64,000 nt of DNA from Gordonia hirsuta DSM 44140 = NBRC 16056 (GCF_000333015.1 NZ_BANT01000028.1:1-64000), one strand, 5' to 3'; counted from the stretch's first letter, positions 19,029 through 28,354 are shown. The notes: generated by a model not told the origin, from the sequence alone. Numbers and translations are program-made.

Positions 19029-20192
19029 ATGGCCGTCGATCCGTCTCCGATCCTGCTTCGTCACTCCACCGCCGTGCCCACTCCGGACGGCGATCTGAGT
19101 CCCGGTGTCGCCTGGCACTACGGCGACCCCCTGGGCGAACAACGCACCGCTGTGCGCTCGGCGGTGATCGTCGACCGCAGCGATCGGGCGGTGATCGAGC
19201 TGGCCGGTCCCGACCGACTGACCTGGCTGCACACCATCGTGTCCCAGGACGTCGCCGAGCTCGGCGACCGGAAGAGTGCCGAAAGTCTGTCGCTGGACGG
19301 CAACGGCCGCGTCGAAGACCACTTCGTCCTCACCGACGTCGACCTGGTCACCTGGGTCGACACCGAGCACGACCGCGGTGACGCTCTGCGCCAATACCTC
19401 GAGCGCATGGTCTTCCGTTCCGATGTGACCGTCACCGCCCGCCCGGACATGCGTGTGCTGACGCTGATCGGCCCGCAGGCCCGTACCGGCCGACTGGCCG
19501 AGATGCTCGAGATCCATCCCGAAGCCCAGGTGTACGACGCCGGCGATCTGCCTGAGCAGCATCACGAGGACGAGCCGCTGGGGTTCTGGCGGATCATGCC
19601 GCCGACCGGGGAGGACCGGGACGTCCCGGTGGTGGATCTGGTGGTCCCCGACACCGAGGTGACCCAGTGGTGGACCGAGATCGTGGCCGCCGGTGCCGGC
19701 GAGGCCGGGGTCTGGGCACAGGAGGCCCTGCGCGTGGCCGCCATGCGTCCCCGCCTGGGTATCGACACCGATGAGCGCACCATCGCCCACGAAGCCGACT
19801 GGATCGGCGGTCCCGCCGAATACGGCGCGGTCCACCTGGAGAAGGGCTGCTACCGCGGTCAGGAGACGGTGGCCCGCGTGCACAATCTCGGCCGGCCACC
19901 GCGCAGGCTGGTGCTCCTGCACCTGGACGGCAGCGCCGGTGATCGTCCGTCGACCGGCGACCCGGTCACCCTCGACGGCCGCGCCGTCGGCCGGATCGGC
20001 ACCGTCATCGATCATCACGAACTCGGACCCATCGCACTGGCCCTGGTGCGCCGGGCCGTCCCCGTCGACGCGCAACTGACCGTCGGCGACGGTGAGGGCA
20101 CTGCCGCCCGCATCGATGCCGACTTCTACACCTCGGACGATTCGGTCCCCGCCGGACGGGCCGCAGTGAACCGTCTACGCGGCCGCGACTAG
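19029..20192 (+). CDS. ygfZ: YgfZ/GcvT-fold iron-sulfur cluster maintenance protein
   Basis: YgfZ is a folate-binding GcvT-like protein that supports Fe-S enzymes and tRNA modification. The 387-aa sequence has the GcvT-like N-terminal domain and the diagnostic KGCYRGQETVAR motif with the conserved cysteine, followed by a beta-barrel domain. ATG 19029 was selected on the -10 spacing. A longer upstream frame runs antisense to pabC. From memory the equivalent is Rv0811c. Confidence 0.88.
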   Translation: MAVDPSPILLRHSTAVPTPDGDLSPGVAWHYGDPLGEQRTAVRSAVIVDRSDRAVIELAGPDRLTWLHTIVSQDVAELGDRKSAESLSLDGNGRVEDHFVLTDVDLVTWVDTEHDRGDALRQYLERMVFRSDVTVTARPDMRVLTLIGPQARTGRLAEMLEIHPEAQVYDAGDLPEQHHEDEPLGFWRIMPPTGEDRDVPVVDLVVPDTEVTQWWTEIVAAGAGEAGVWAQEALRVAAMRPRLGIDTDERTIAHEADWIGGPAEYGAVHLEKGCYRGQETVARVHNLGRPPRRLVLLHLDGSAGDRPSTGDPVTLDGRAVGRIGTVIDHHELGPIALALVRRAVPVDAQLTVGDGEGTAARIDADFYTSDDSVPAGRAAVNRLRGRD

Positions 20193-20264
20193 GGAAAACC
20201 GCTGTTCAGCGTGCTTCGGCGCGCGCGGCGAGGCCACGAGTCCACACGTTTGCTCCGAACCGGG

Positions 20265-20349
20265 TAGACTGCTCCGCAGGAATACAAATAACGAGAAGAA
20301 CGGGGCCGCCACCACGTGGCCGCCCCGTCATTGTGCGAGGGGGTCCCCT
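20265..20349 (+). promoter_or_regulatory. Promoter and structured leader of the DUF3073 gene
   Basis: A TAGACT -10 box at 20265-20270 predicts a start near 20277 and a leader of about 70 nt, unlike the leaderless neighbours. The leader contains a hairpin at 20300-20328 (12 pairs, one C-C mismatch, 3-nt loop CAC). The ribosome site GAGGGGGTCCCCT just before the ATG is itself self-complementary (GGGG/CCCC). The hairpin could also terminate ygfZ transcripts. Confidence 0.5.
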
Positions 20350-20535
20350 ATGGGCCGTGGCCGGGCAAAAGCAAAGCAGACGAAGGTTGCTCGTCAGCTC
20401 AAGTACGCCACTCCGAACACAGACCTCGATAGCCTGCAGCGTGAGCTGTCAGGCGCCCGCGGTCAATCACACTCTCCTGCCGACGACTGGTCCGATGAGG
20501 ATGGTTGGGCGCAGGACGACTGGCAGCGCGCCTGA
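20350..20535 (+). CDS. DUF3073 small basic-to-acidic protein
   Basis: A 61-aa protein with a basic start (MGRGRAKAKQTKVAR) and an acidic Trp-rich end (DDWSDEDGWAQDDW), as in the DUF3073 family (Rv0810c type). Function is unknown. The short length, family match and its own promoter and terminator support a real gene. The charge split suggests nucleic-acid binding by the first half, which is inference. Confidence 0.85.
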   Translation: MGRGRAKAKQTKVARQLKYATPNTDLDSLQRELSGARGQSHSPADDWSDEDGWAQDDWQRA

Positions 20536-20550
20536 CGCGCTCTCACCCGT

Positions 20551-20587
20551 AGAGCCCTGCACTTCTCGATCGAGGGTGCAGGGTTCT
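20551..20587 (+). terminator. Terminator of the DUF3073 gene
   Basis: Arms AGAGCCCTGCAC and GTGCAGGGTTCT pair over 12 positions including one G-U, with a 13-nt loop. Confidence 0.65.
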
Positions 20588-20883
20588 CTGGTGCCTCCCA
20601 CCTCACCGCCGGATGATCGGCCGGTCGAGCGCCCATTCCTGCGCTGCACCGCACCCGATATCCTCCGGCGCTGACGCTCTGTCCGACTTCGGGAAACCGC
20701 TACGGCAGCGTCGTCGGGACTGTTCACGGACCGTCGCCCTCGGGTCGCACGTGCGCGGACGCGCAACGACCCCTCGTCTCGGCCCAAGCATCCTCAGCGC
20801 TGATGAACGCTGCAGCCGCACGACTCTTCTGGGCTGACCACCCTGGCAGGACTGGGCCGGTTCCGGCGCCGTGACCTGTCAGG
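20588..20883. other. Non-coding gap between DUF3073 and purM
   Basis: About 300 nt between two terminators of convergent genes. Short frames are present on both strands but none has a ribosome site, family resemblance or good codon usage. I see nothing functional here. Confidence 0.6.
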
Positions 20884-20918
20884 AAAAACCCCGTGTACCG
20901 CGATCGCGGTACACGGGG
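20884..20918 (-). terminator. Strong intrinsic terminator of purM
   Basis: A perfect 30-nt palindrome (20889-20918, CCCCGTGTACCGCG and its complement) is followed on the minus strand by five T residues. This is the most canonical terminator in the window. Confidence 0.9.
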
Positions 20919-20953
20919 CTGGTCTGGCTCAACTCCCGGGCCGGGCACCCGGC

Positions 20954-22048
20954 TCAGAAGCGCGGGTAGTCGCCGATCAGTTCGGCGCTGCCCGGCGCTG
21001 CGGACTCCTCTGCCCGGTTCACCGAGCCCAGGATCCAGTTGTCGACGTGCCGCGCGGTCAGAATGGCCTGGGCGCGATCGGTGTCCTCCGGCGCCACGAT
21101 GGCCACCATGCCCACACCCATATTGAAGGTCCGCTCCATCTCGGCGCGCTCCACGCGGCCGCGCTGGGCGATCATCGAGAACACCGGCGCAGGCGCCCAG
21201 GACGCGCGCTCGAGTTGCGCGGACAGACCGGCCGGCAGCACGCGCCCCAGATTCTCCGCCAGTCCGCCGCCGGTGACATGGGCAAAGGTGCGCACCTCGG
21301 TCTCGGCGGCCAGCGCCAGGCAGTCCTTGGCGTAGATGCGGGTCGGTTCCAGCAGTTCCTCGCCCAGGGTGCGGCCGAACTCCTCGACGTGGCCTTCCAG
21401 GTCCATCCGACCCCACTCCAGGAGCACCTTGCGGGCCAGGGAGTAGCCGTTGGAATGCAACCCCGAACTGCCCATGGCGATCACCACATCGCCGGGCCGG
21501 ACGCGATCGGGACCCAGAATCGAGTCGGCCTCCACCACGCCCACTCCGGTGGCCGAGATGTCGTAGTGGCCGTCTTCCATCAGTCCGGGGTGTTCGGCGG
21601 TCTCCCCGCCCAGCAGCGCGCAGCCGGCGTCGTAGCAGCCGTCAGCGATGCCGCGCACGATGTCGGCGACCATCTCCGGCACCACCTTGCCGATGGCGAT
21701 GTAGTCCTGCAGAAACAGCGGCTCGGCGCCGCAGACCACCAGATCGTCGACGACCATCGCGACCAGGTCCCGGCCGACGGTGTGGTGGATCCCCAGCGCC
21801 TGGGCGACGGCCAGTTTGGTGCCGACCCCGTCACTGGAGGCGGCGAGCACCGGCTCGCGGTAGTCGCCCTTGAGGGCGAACAGCCCGGCGAAGCCGCCGA
21901 GGCCACCCATCACTTCGGGCCGGGTCGCACGCTTGGCGTGCGGCGCGAACAGTTCAACGGCCCGCTCACCGGCGTCGATGTTCACACCGGCGGCCGCGTA
22001 CGACGCTCCGGCTCCGCTGTCGAGGGGGTTGGCGGCGCCGTCGCTCAT
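20954..22048 (-). CDS. purM: Phosphoribosylformylglycinamidine cyclo-ligase PurM (AIR synthetase)
   Basis: PurM closes the imidazole ring, turning FGAM into AIR with ATP in purine synthesis. The 364-aa protein has the typical ASYAAAGVNIDAGE start, SSDGVGTKL, LLGGETAEHPG and the C-terminal FNMGVGM and LGSV motifs. It follows purF with a 59-nt gap and likely shares its transcript, ending at the palindromic terminator. Confidence 0.96.
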   Translation of the reverse strand: MSDGAANPLDSGAGASYAAAGVNIDAGERAVELFAPHAKRATRPEVMGGLGGFAGLFALKGDYREPVLAASSDGVGTKLAVAQALGIHHTVGRDLVAMVVDDLVVCGAEPLFLQDYIAIGKVVPEMVADIVRGIADGCYDAGCALLGGETAEHPGLMEDGHYDISATGVGVVEADSILGPDRVRPGDVVIAMGSSGLHSNGYSLARKVLLEWGRMDLEGHVEEFGRTLGEELLEPTRIYAKDCLALAAETEVRTFAHVTGGGLAENLGRVLPAGLSAQLERASWAPAPVFSMIAQRGRVERAEMERTFNMGVGMVAIVAPEDTDRAQAILTARHVDNWILGSVNRAEESAAPGSAELIGDYPRF

Positions 22049-22107
22049 GGTCGAAGCACTCCTGGTCGAGTCGATGGATCAGTCGCAGCTCAGGCTACCG
22101 GAGACGG

Positions 22108-23664
22108 CTACGGCCGCATCACCGCGCTGACGTTGTCGTTGGCTGTGGTGAGCGGGTCCACACCATCGGCGACGGTGGAACTCTTCATCATCGTCTCCAG
22201 AACCGCCTTGCCCATCGACGTCTCTTCGGGCAGCGGGATCGGATAGTTGCCGTCGAAACAGGCCTTGCACAGTGATTCGGCGGGCTGTCCGGAGGCCTCG
22301 ACCATTCCGTCCACACTGAGGTACCCGAGAGAATCGGCGTCGATGGCCTGCCGGACGCCCTCGACCATCGCCTCCTCCGACTCCATCCCGTTGGCGATGA
22401 GCTCGGCCGGAGAGGCGAAGTCGATGCCGTAGAAGCACGGCCAGCGCACCGGAGCCGAGGCGATGCGCACATGCACCTCGGCGGCACCGGCTTCGCGGAG
22501 CATCCGGATCAGTGCTCGCTGGGTGTTGCCGCGCACGATCGAGTCGTCGACCACCACCAGCCGCTTACCGCGGATCACTTCTTTGAGCGGATTGAGCTTG
22601 AGCCGGATACCCAGCTGACGGATCGTCTGGCTCGGCTGGATGAAGGTGCGCCCCACATAGGCGTTCTTCATCAGACCCTGGCCGTAGGGGATGCCCGACT
22701 CCTGCGCGTAGCCGACGGCGGCCGGCGTCCCCGACTCGGGCACCGGGATCACCAGATCACCGATCGCCGGCTCCTCCTGGGCCAGCCGGCGCCCGATGTC
22801 CACGCGCGCCGAATGGACGCTGCGCCCGTTGATGACGCTGTCGGGGCGGGCCAGGTAGACGTATTCGAAGATGCAGCCCTTGGGGGTGGCTTCGGCGAAG
22901 CGGGAGCTGCGCACTCCGTCGGCGTCGATCGCGAGCAACTCGCCCGGTTCGATATCGCGGACGAAGGAAGCACCGACGATGTCCAGCGCCGCGGTCTCCG
23001 AGGCGACCACCCAGCCGCGATCGAGGCGACCCAGTGACAGCGGGCGGATACCGTACGGATCGCGCGCGGCATACAGCGTATTCTCGTCCTGGAAGGTCAG
23101 ACAGAAGGCGCCGCGCAGCGTCGGCAGCAACTCCAGGGCCGCCTGCTCGAGCGTCTTGTCGGCGGCGGCGTGCGCCAGCAGCGCTCCGATCACGTCCGAG
23201 TCCGACGTCGCGGTCTCGTTCTTACCGTAGATCCCCAGTTCCCGGGCTCGCTGCGCGAGTTCAGCGGTGTTCACCAGATTGCCGTTATGCCCCAGTGCCA
23301 CCCCGTTCCCGGCGGGCGTGTGCCGGAAGATGGGCTGCGAGTTCTCCCACGACGTCGACCCGGTGGTCGAGTAGCGGCAGTGACCGATGGCGATGTGCCC
23401 GTGCATGGAGGCCAGCGTCTGCTCGTCGAAGACCTGACTGACCAGGCCCAGGTCCTTGAACACCAGCACCTGGGCGCCGTCGCCGACGGAGATGCCGGCC
23501 GCCTCCTGACCGCGATGCTGCAGCGCATAGAGGCCGTAGTAGGTCATCTTGGCGACGTCCTCGCCAGGCGCCCAGACGCCGAAGACCCCGCACTCCTCGC
23601 GGGGATCGTTTTCGATTTCGTCAGCCGCCGGAAGGTCGGTTTCTGAAGTGGAAAGGTCGGTCAC
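22108..23664 (-). CDS. purF: Amidophosphoribosyltransferase PurF
   Basis: PurF makes 5-phosphoribosylamine from PRPP and glutamine, the first committed purine step. The 518-aa protein has a 24-residue propeptide before Cys25 in EECGVFGVW (the Ntn glutaminase nucleophile) and the PRPP loop VVVDDSIVRGNT. GTG 23664 was taken as start. GTG 23670 two codons upstream is the alternative. Conserved Cys residues in the last third fit the Fe-S type. Confidence 0.95.
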   Translation of the reverse strand: MTDLSTSETDLPAADEIENDPREECGVFGVWAPGEDVAKMTYYGLYALQHRGQEAAGISVGDGAQVLVFKDLGLVSQVFDEQTLASMHGHIAIGHCRYSTTGSTSWENSQPIFRHTPAGNGVALGHNGNLVNTAELAQRARELGIYGKNETATSDSDVIGALLAHAAADKTLEQAALELLPTLRGAFCLTFQDENTLYAARDPYGIRPLSLGRLDRGWVVASETAALDIVGASFVRDIEPGELLAIDADGVRSSRFAEATPKGCIFEYVYLARPDSVINGRSVHSARVDIGRRLAQEEPAIGDLVIPVPESGTPAAVGYAQESGIPYGQGLMKNAYVGRTFIQPSQTIRQLGIRLKLNPLKEVIRGKRLVVVDDSIVRGNTQRALIRMLREAGAAEVHVRIASAPVRWPCFYGIDFASPAELIANGMESEEAMVEGVRQAIDADSLGYLSVDGMVEASGQPAESLCKACFDGNYPIPLPEETSMGKAVLETMMKSSTVADGVDPLTTANDNVSAVMRP

Positions 23665-23744
23665 CTGGACGCTCCGATTTCGTGGGCTGGGGACGGGCGT
23701 ACGCGCTGCCGAGTTTACGTGCCCGTACCCGGTGTTGAACAGGC

Positions 23745-24143
23745 TCAGTCGCCAGATGTGACGCGAACGATGGGCAGGGCTGCAGCGATGTCGCCGGCCC
23801 GATGCCCCGAAGCACTGACGCGGTGGGCCGCGATCGAGGCCTCCAATTCGGCCAAACCGGTCGCCAGCAGCAACCACTCCCGAGGGGTGGTCTCCAGCAC
23901 GTTCGGCGGTGTGCCCCGGGTATGCCGCACCCCCGACAGACACTGGACCGCCACGAACGGCGGCACCCGGACCTCGACGGCGTTGCCCGGAAGGTCCTGC
24001 GCCAACGCTCGCGCCGACAGCCGGACCGCGGCCGCCAGTTCGGTCCGCGACGGCGCCGGTACGGTCTCGTCGTGCAGCCAGTCGGTCACAGCCAGCACCG
24101 CGGCCCGCAACTGCGCCGGGTCGACGGTCGTGGTGCGTGCCAT
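23745..24143 (-). CDS. Sterol-carrier-like (SCP-type) small protein
   Basis: 132-aa soluble protein resembling the actinobacterial SCP-like family found next to purF (I recall Rv0807). It has an LRAAVLAVTDWL opening helix, a hydrophobic middle with VEVRVPPFVAVQCL and no catalytic residues. The family name implies lipid binding but no ligand is established. It is read toward purF, 80 nt upstream of it, and divergent from the PHP gene. Confidence 0.65.
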   Translation of the reverse strand: MARTTTVDPAQLRAAVLAVTDWLHDETVPAPSRTELAAAVRLSARALAQDLPGNAVEVRVPPFVAVQCLSGVRHTRGTPPNVLETTPREWLLLATGLAELEASIAAHRVSASGHRAGDIAAALPIVRVTSGD

Positions 24144-24213
24144 CTGCCGATCTCCTCCTGGTCGCCGCGCAGAGACCTCTGCGTCGAGCTCTCCGCGTCG
24201 AGCGTATCGAGAC

Positions 24214-24219
24214 TAGAAT
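24214..24219 (+). promoter_or_regulatory. -10 box of the PHP-domain gene
   Basis: TAGAAT ends 8 nt before GTG 24228, so that GTG is probably the first codon of a leaderless message. Confidence 0.55.
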
Positions 24220-24227
24220 TCGCCGGT

Positions 24228-25088
24228 GTGAGCCGCACCGCCGATCTACACGTCCACACCTCCTGGTCCGACGGGACCGACTCGGTCGCCGAACTGTTCG
24301 CCGCCGCCGCCGACGCCGGCCTCACGACGCTGGGCATCACCGACCACGACACCGCCGCCCACTGGGACGAGGCAGCCGAGCTGGTGCCGCCCGGTATGCG
24401 GGTGCTGCCCGGCACCGAGTTCTCCACCAAACATCCCGGCCCGGACGGCACCTTGGTGTCGGTACACTTGCTGGGCTATCTGTTCGATCGTCACGATCCG
24501 GCGATCGTCGCCGAATGGGAGCGGATGCGCACCGAACGCGCCGGCCGCGGCGCGCGGATCGTGGAGAACCTGATCGCCGCCGGCCTCCCGATCACCCTCG
24601 AACGGGTCGAGGAGATCGCCGGCAACAGCGCCATCGGCCGCCCCCACATCGGACGCGCACTGGTCGAAGCCGGCGTCGTCGGCTCGGTCGGTGAAGCGTT
24701 CACCGAACTGCTCAACGAGAAAGGGCCGTACTACGCGTCACTGCGGGCGCTGCCGTTGACCGAGGGGATCGCCATGGTCACCGCCGCCGGCGGCGTCCCG
24801 GTCATCGCCCACCCGCGCGCCCGGGCCGCCGCCACAGTGCTGACCCGACAGGTACTGGAATCGATGGTGCCGCTCGGGCTGGCAGGCCTGGAGGTCGAGC
24901 ATCCCGACCACGATGCGGCCGCGCGCACCGAGCTGGCCGGGATCGCCAGCGACCTCGGGCTGCTGCAGACCGGGTCCAGCGACTATCACGGCACCAACAA
25001 AACACTCCGTATCGGGCAGGAACGCACCAGCGACGACGTCGTCGAGCAGATCATCGAGCGGGGAGCCATCGCACCCTTCGGCGGTTGA
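24228..25088 (+). CDS. PHP-domain phosphoesterase (RNase AM / TrpH type)
   Basis: The family removes phosphates from 3',5'-nucleoside bisphosphates or trims 5' RNA ends with a trinuclear metal centre. The 286-aa sequence shows the metal motifs DLHVHTSWSDG (residues about 6-16), GITDHDT, GTEFS, VIAHPRA and the C-terminal SDYHG. GTG 24228 is set by the -10 box. A longer upstream frame crosses the divergent SCP-like gene. Confidence 0.88.
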   Translation: MSRTADLHVHTSWSDGTDSVAELFAAAADAGLTTLGITDHDTAAHWDEAAELVPPGMRVLPGTEFSTKHPGPDGTLVSVHLLGYLFDRHDPAIVAEWERMRTERAGRGARIVENLIAAGLPITLERVEEIAGNSAIGRPHIGRALVEAGVVGSVGEAFTELLNEKGPYYASLRALPLTEGIAMVTAAGGVPVIAHPRARAAATVLTRQVLESMVPLGLAGLEVEHPDHDAAARTELAGIASDLGLLQTGSSDYHGTNKTLRIGQERTSDDVVEQIIERGAIAPFGG

Positions 25089-25105
25089 TCAGCCGCGCCG
25101 ATCGA

Positions 25106-25777
25106 TCAGCGGCGCTTGACTATGCCCGCGATCCCCACACCGACCAGCGCGATACCGCACAGCAGGGTGAGAATCAGCCCACCGCCGACGTTGACGCCGC
25201 TGTCGGCGATGTCGACGATGTCGATCAGGGCGACTGCGGCGATCAGTAATCCGCACAGCAGTCCTACGATGCCGGCTGCCAGATGGATTCCAGACTGCTT
25301 CCTGATCAACCCGCTGGCCAGCGCCACGGCCGCGGCGATCAGCGCCAGCACCAAGGTGATCCAGCCGTCCCTACCGTCGTCGGTCCCGCTGACACTGAGG
25401 ACCCCCAGCGACGCCCAGGTCATATTCGCGGCGATGATGGTCACCAAGCTCACCCCGAGCATGATCCAGGCGATGACCGCCACCGCGGGACTGAGCGGTA
25501 CGACCGGCGCCGGCGCGTAGCCGAACGGCGCGGGCGGGTAGTGCGGCTGCTGCGGGTACTGCTGTTGCGGGTACTGCTGTTGCGGGTACTGCGGCTGCGA
25601 CTGCTGCGCGTACGGCTGCTGCTGCGGCGGCTGTTGCGGGTACGGCTGCTGCGGCGGCTGTTGCGGGTACGGCGGCTGCTGCGGGTAGTGAGGAAACTGT
25701 GGCTGCTGCGGCGGATGCTGTCGCGGAGGTTGCGAGGGGCCCCACTGCTGAGGATCACCAGGATACGGTTCGGTCAC
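25106..25777 (-). CDS. Membrane protein with Pro/Gln/Tyr-rich N-terminal tail
   Basis: The 223-aa product begins with about 90 residues built of YPQQ-type repeats, followed by four hydrophobic segments (about residues 97-120, 135-155, 163-187 and 195-218) and the end GIVKRR. No enzyme motif is seen. Such tails are common on small actinobacterial membrane proteins of unknown role. Start is GTG 25777. Convergent with the PHP gene. Confidence 0.75.
   Translation of the reverse strand: MTEPYPGDPQQWGPSQPPRQHPPQQPQFPHYPQQPPYPQQPPQQPYPQQPPQQQPYAQQSQPQYPQQQYPQQQYPQQPHYPPAPFGYAPAPVVPLSPAVAVIAWIMLGVSLVTIIAANMTWASLGVLSVSGTDDGRDGWITLVLALIAAAVALASGLIRKQSGIHLAAGIVGLLCGLLIAAVALIDIVDIADSGVNVGGGLILTLLCGIALVGVGIAGIVKRR
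25546..25690. repeat. Degenerate 15-nt repeats encoding YPQQ units
   Basis: Repeats of a GGGTACTGCTGTTGC-like unit on the plus strand encode the YPQQ tail of the minus-strand gene. Copy number could vary by slippage. Confidence 0.7.
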
Positions 25778-25922
25778 CCCACCATCGTCCCAGATCAGCG
25801 GAGACGCGACCTTTGCAACCTCTGACGACAGCGAGTTCGCCCGCCGAGCAGCCAGCTGACAGTCGGCACCCGGTTCGCCAGGACCAGCGTGGCGGGTCAG
25901 CCGGCGCAGAAACGACGGCGTG

Positions 25923-26684
25923 TCAGGCGTTCGTCGCAGCGAACCACTTCGTCGTGGACGGAACCAGCGCGAGCACCAGGGTCACGATCGGGAAGAGCAG
26001 GACGATGAACCAGGCGATCCCCATCCCGGTCGCGTAGGCGGTATCCAATTCCACGCCCGGCCGGTCGCTGACGTCGCTGAGGACTTGCTGCAACCAGATG
26101 CCGACGACCAGCCACACGATGATGTCGAGGACGCAGCCGCCGATGACCAGCCAGCGACCGATCACGTTGCGCAGGAGCATCAGCACACCGCCGGCGGCAA
26201 GCAATAGACCGACCAGAATGGCAGTGACCAGCTGCGCAGTGTTGAGTGTCTCGATCGAATCCACCTGCGATGCGGTCAGTCCGCTGATGTCGTCAACGGA
26301 CGCCCCGGCTGTGTTCACCAGCAGCACCAGCATGTGGATCACGCCCAGCAGCGCCAGAATCGCGGCGATGCGCGACGTGACGCCCGAGGGGCCGCCGGTC
26401 GGCGGGGTTCCCGGGTACGGACCGCCGGCGAACTGCGGCTGATTCGGATACTGCTGCGCCGCCGGGTAGGGCTGGCCGGGGTACGCCGGCTGGCCTGGGT
26501 AGGACTGACCCGGATACGGCTGCTGCCCCGGATAAGACTGACCCGGATACGGCTGCTGCCCCGGAAACTGCTGCTGGCCCGGATACGGCTGCGGTCCGGG
26601 GTAGGACTGCTGCTGTCCGTAGTACTGCTGTTGTCCGGGGTGGGACTGCTGATCCTGCGGATCATAGGGCGACGGACCGTTCAT
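25923..26684 (-). CDS. Membrane protein with YPGQ-repeat tail
   Basis: 253 aa. The first about 100 residues are YPGQQ/SYPGQ-type repeats, followed by four membrane segments with polar loops (ASVDDISGLTASQVDS between the first two). ATG 26684 is preceded by CAAGGAGAAG, a clear ribosome site that excludes longer starts. It has the same architecture as the preceding gene but no obvious close sequence relation in the membrane part. Function unknown. Confidence 0.78.
   Translation of the reverse strand: MNGPSPYDPQDQQSHPGQQQYYGQQQSYPGPQPYPGQQQFPGQQPYPGQSYPGQQPYPGQSYPGQPAYPGQPYPAAQQYPNQPQFAGGPYPGTPPTGGPSGVTSRIAAILALLGVIHMLVLLVNTAGASVDDISGLTASQVDSIETLNTAQLVTAILVGLLLAAGGVLMLLRNVIGRWLVIGGCVLDIIVWLVVGIWLQQVLSDVSDRPGVELDTAYATGMGIAWFIVLLFPIVTLVLALVPSTTKWFAATNA
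26440..26650. repeat. Degenerate repeats encoding YPGQ units
   Basis: Short repeats containing ACCCGGATACGGCTGCTG-like units encode the Tyr-Pro-Gly-Gln tail of the minus-strand gene. Confidence 0.7.
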
Positions 26685-26830
26685 GTACTTCTCCTTGAAC
26701 TCGGATATGTCGCTGGTGGCACTCCAGCCGTTCCTCTGCCAGGGTGCCACCCGTGCGTCGGCCGGACTGAGGGCCGGCCGGGTTGGGGGGGGTTCGTACG
26801 TGAGAGCGCCCGAGCCGCAGGAAAGTTCCC

Positions 26831-26836
26831 TACGAT
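26831..26836 (+). promoter_or_regulatory. -10 box of the GCS2-type ligase gene
   Basis: TACGAT ends 6 nt before ATG 26843, again a leaderless arrangement. Confidence 0.55.
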
Positions 26837-26842
26837 TGCCAG

Positions 26843-28354
26843 ATGGGCGAAGACGTCAGCCGCCAGAAGTTCACCGGGGACGATCGGGTCCGGTTCCGCG
26901 AACAGGTCTCCCGCGGCACCGAAGCCATCGCCCGCATGCTCGCCGAAGGTCTGTTCACCGATCAGGGCCGCAAACCCGAGCCGCTGCTGGGCATGGAGGT
27001 CGAACTCAATCTGATCGACGCCGCCGCCAACCCGTCGAAGGCCAATGCCGCGGTCCTCGAGGCGATCGCCGACCCGGCGTACCAGACCGAACTGGGCCAG
27101 TTCAACATCGAGATCAACGTCTCGCCCCGGCCGTTCGTCGGCGGCGACACCGTGAGCCTGGAGCAGAGCCTGCGCAGTTCCCTGAACCGGGCCGACGCCG
27201 CCGCGGCCACCACCGGCAACCATCTGGTGATGGTCGGTATGCTCCCGACCCTGAGCACCGAACACTTCGGTCACCATTGGATCTCGGCCAACCCTCGCTA
27301 CGACCTGCTCAATGAGCAGATCTTCGCCGCCCGGGGCGAGGATCTGGAACTGGACATCACCGGGGTCCCGCTCACCGCAGGTGCCGTCGCCGACCGCCTG
27401 CACACCACCACCGACTCGATCCTCCCCGAAGCCGCCTGCACCTCCCTGCAACTGCACCTACGGGTGGCTCCGGAGGATTTCGCGGCCCACTGGAACGCCG
27501 CGCAGGCGATCGCGGGGGTGCAGGTCGCGATCTCCGGCAACTCCCCCTTCCTGGCCGGCCGGGCCCTGTGGCACGAGACGCGCATCCCCGTCTTCGAACA
27601 GGCCACCGACACCCGGCCGCTGGAACTGAAGAATCAGGGGGTGCGGCCACGTGTCTGGTTCGGGGAGCGGTGGATCAACACGATCTTCGATCTCTTCGAG
27701 GAGAACACCCGCTACTTCCCCGCCCTGCTGCCGGTGTCCACCGACGTCGATCCGCTCGCGGTCCTCGACGCCGGTGAGATACCGATGCTCGACGAGCTCC
27801 GCCTGCACAACGGCACGGTCTACCGATGGAATCGGCCCGTGTACGACGTTCTCGACGGCAAAGCACACCTGCGGGTAGAGAACCGCGTGCTGCCGGCCGG
27901 CCCGACCGTCGTCGACATCATGGCTAACGCCGCCTTCTACTACGGTCTGGCCCGCGGTCTGGTCGAGGAGGACCTACCGGTCTGGGCCGCCATGTCCTTC
28001 GACGCGGCACGGGAGAACCTGTCGGCCGGCGCGCACTGGGGTATGGACGCCCAGCTCTACTGGCCCGATCTCGGGTGGATCCGCGCCGACGAGCTGACGC
28101 TGCGCCGGCTGCTGCCGATCGCCGAGCGCGGCTTGATCGGCTACGGCGTCTCGGAGAAGGCCCGCAATCGCTATCTGAAGATCATCGAGGGCCGCTGCGT
28201 CACCAAACAGACCGGTTCGGTGTGGCAGCGTCGCGCGGTCGCCGCCCGGGAGAGCGCCGGACAGGATCGTCCCCAGGCACTGCGCGGCATGCTCGCCGAT
28301 TACGTCGCCCTGATGCATGAGGGCGAGGCGGTGCACAACTGGCCGGTGCCGTGA
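26843..28354 (+). CDS. GCS2-superfamily glutamate-cysteine ligase-like enzyme
   Basis: A 503-aa ATP-dependent carboxylate-amine ligase of the GCS2 superfamily, which joins glutamate to cysteine or other amines. It shows GMEVELNLID near residue 52, QFNIEINVSPRP and RVENRVLPAGPT, conserved substrate- and metal-binding stretches. Mycothiol producers do not use glutathione, so the natural product is unclear. A role like EgtA (gamma-glutamylcysteine for ergothioneine) is possible but no other egt genes are adjacent. The stop overlaps the GTG of the next gene. Confidence 0.8.
   Translation: MGEDVSRQKFTGDDRVRFREQVSRGTEAIARMLAEGLFTDQGRKPEPLLGMEVELNLIDAAANPSKANAAVLEAIADPAYQTELGQFNIEINVSPRPFVGGDTVSLEQSLRSSLNRADAAAATTGNHLVMVGMLPTLSTEHFGHHWISANPRYDLLNEQIFAARGEDLELDITGVPLTAGAVADRLHTTTDSILPEAACTSLQLHLRVAPEDFAAHWNAAQAIAGVQVAISGNSPFLAGRALWHETRIPVFEQATDTRPLELKNQGVRPRVWFGERWINTIFDLFEENTRYFPALLPVSTDVDPLAVLDAGEIPMLDELRLHNGTVYRWNRPVYDVLDGKAHLRVENRVLPAGPTVVDIMANAAFYYGLARGLVEEDLPVWAAMSFDAARENLSAGAHWGMDAQLYWPDLGWIRADELTLRRLLPIAERGLIGYGVSEKARNRYLKIIEGRCVTKQTGSVWQRRAVAARESAGQDRPQALRGMLADYVALMHEGEAVHNWPVP

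Noticed and set aside
20300-20328. The DUF3073 leader hairpin as a known riboswitch
   Set aside because: Only one stem is visible and no conserved aptamer core of any class I know could be recognised.
25923-26684. Repeat-rich DNA at 25.5-25.7 and 26.4-26.65 kb as a CRISPR array
   Set aside because: The repeats are short, degenerate, lack unique spacers of constant length and encode in-frame peptide repeats.
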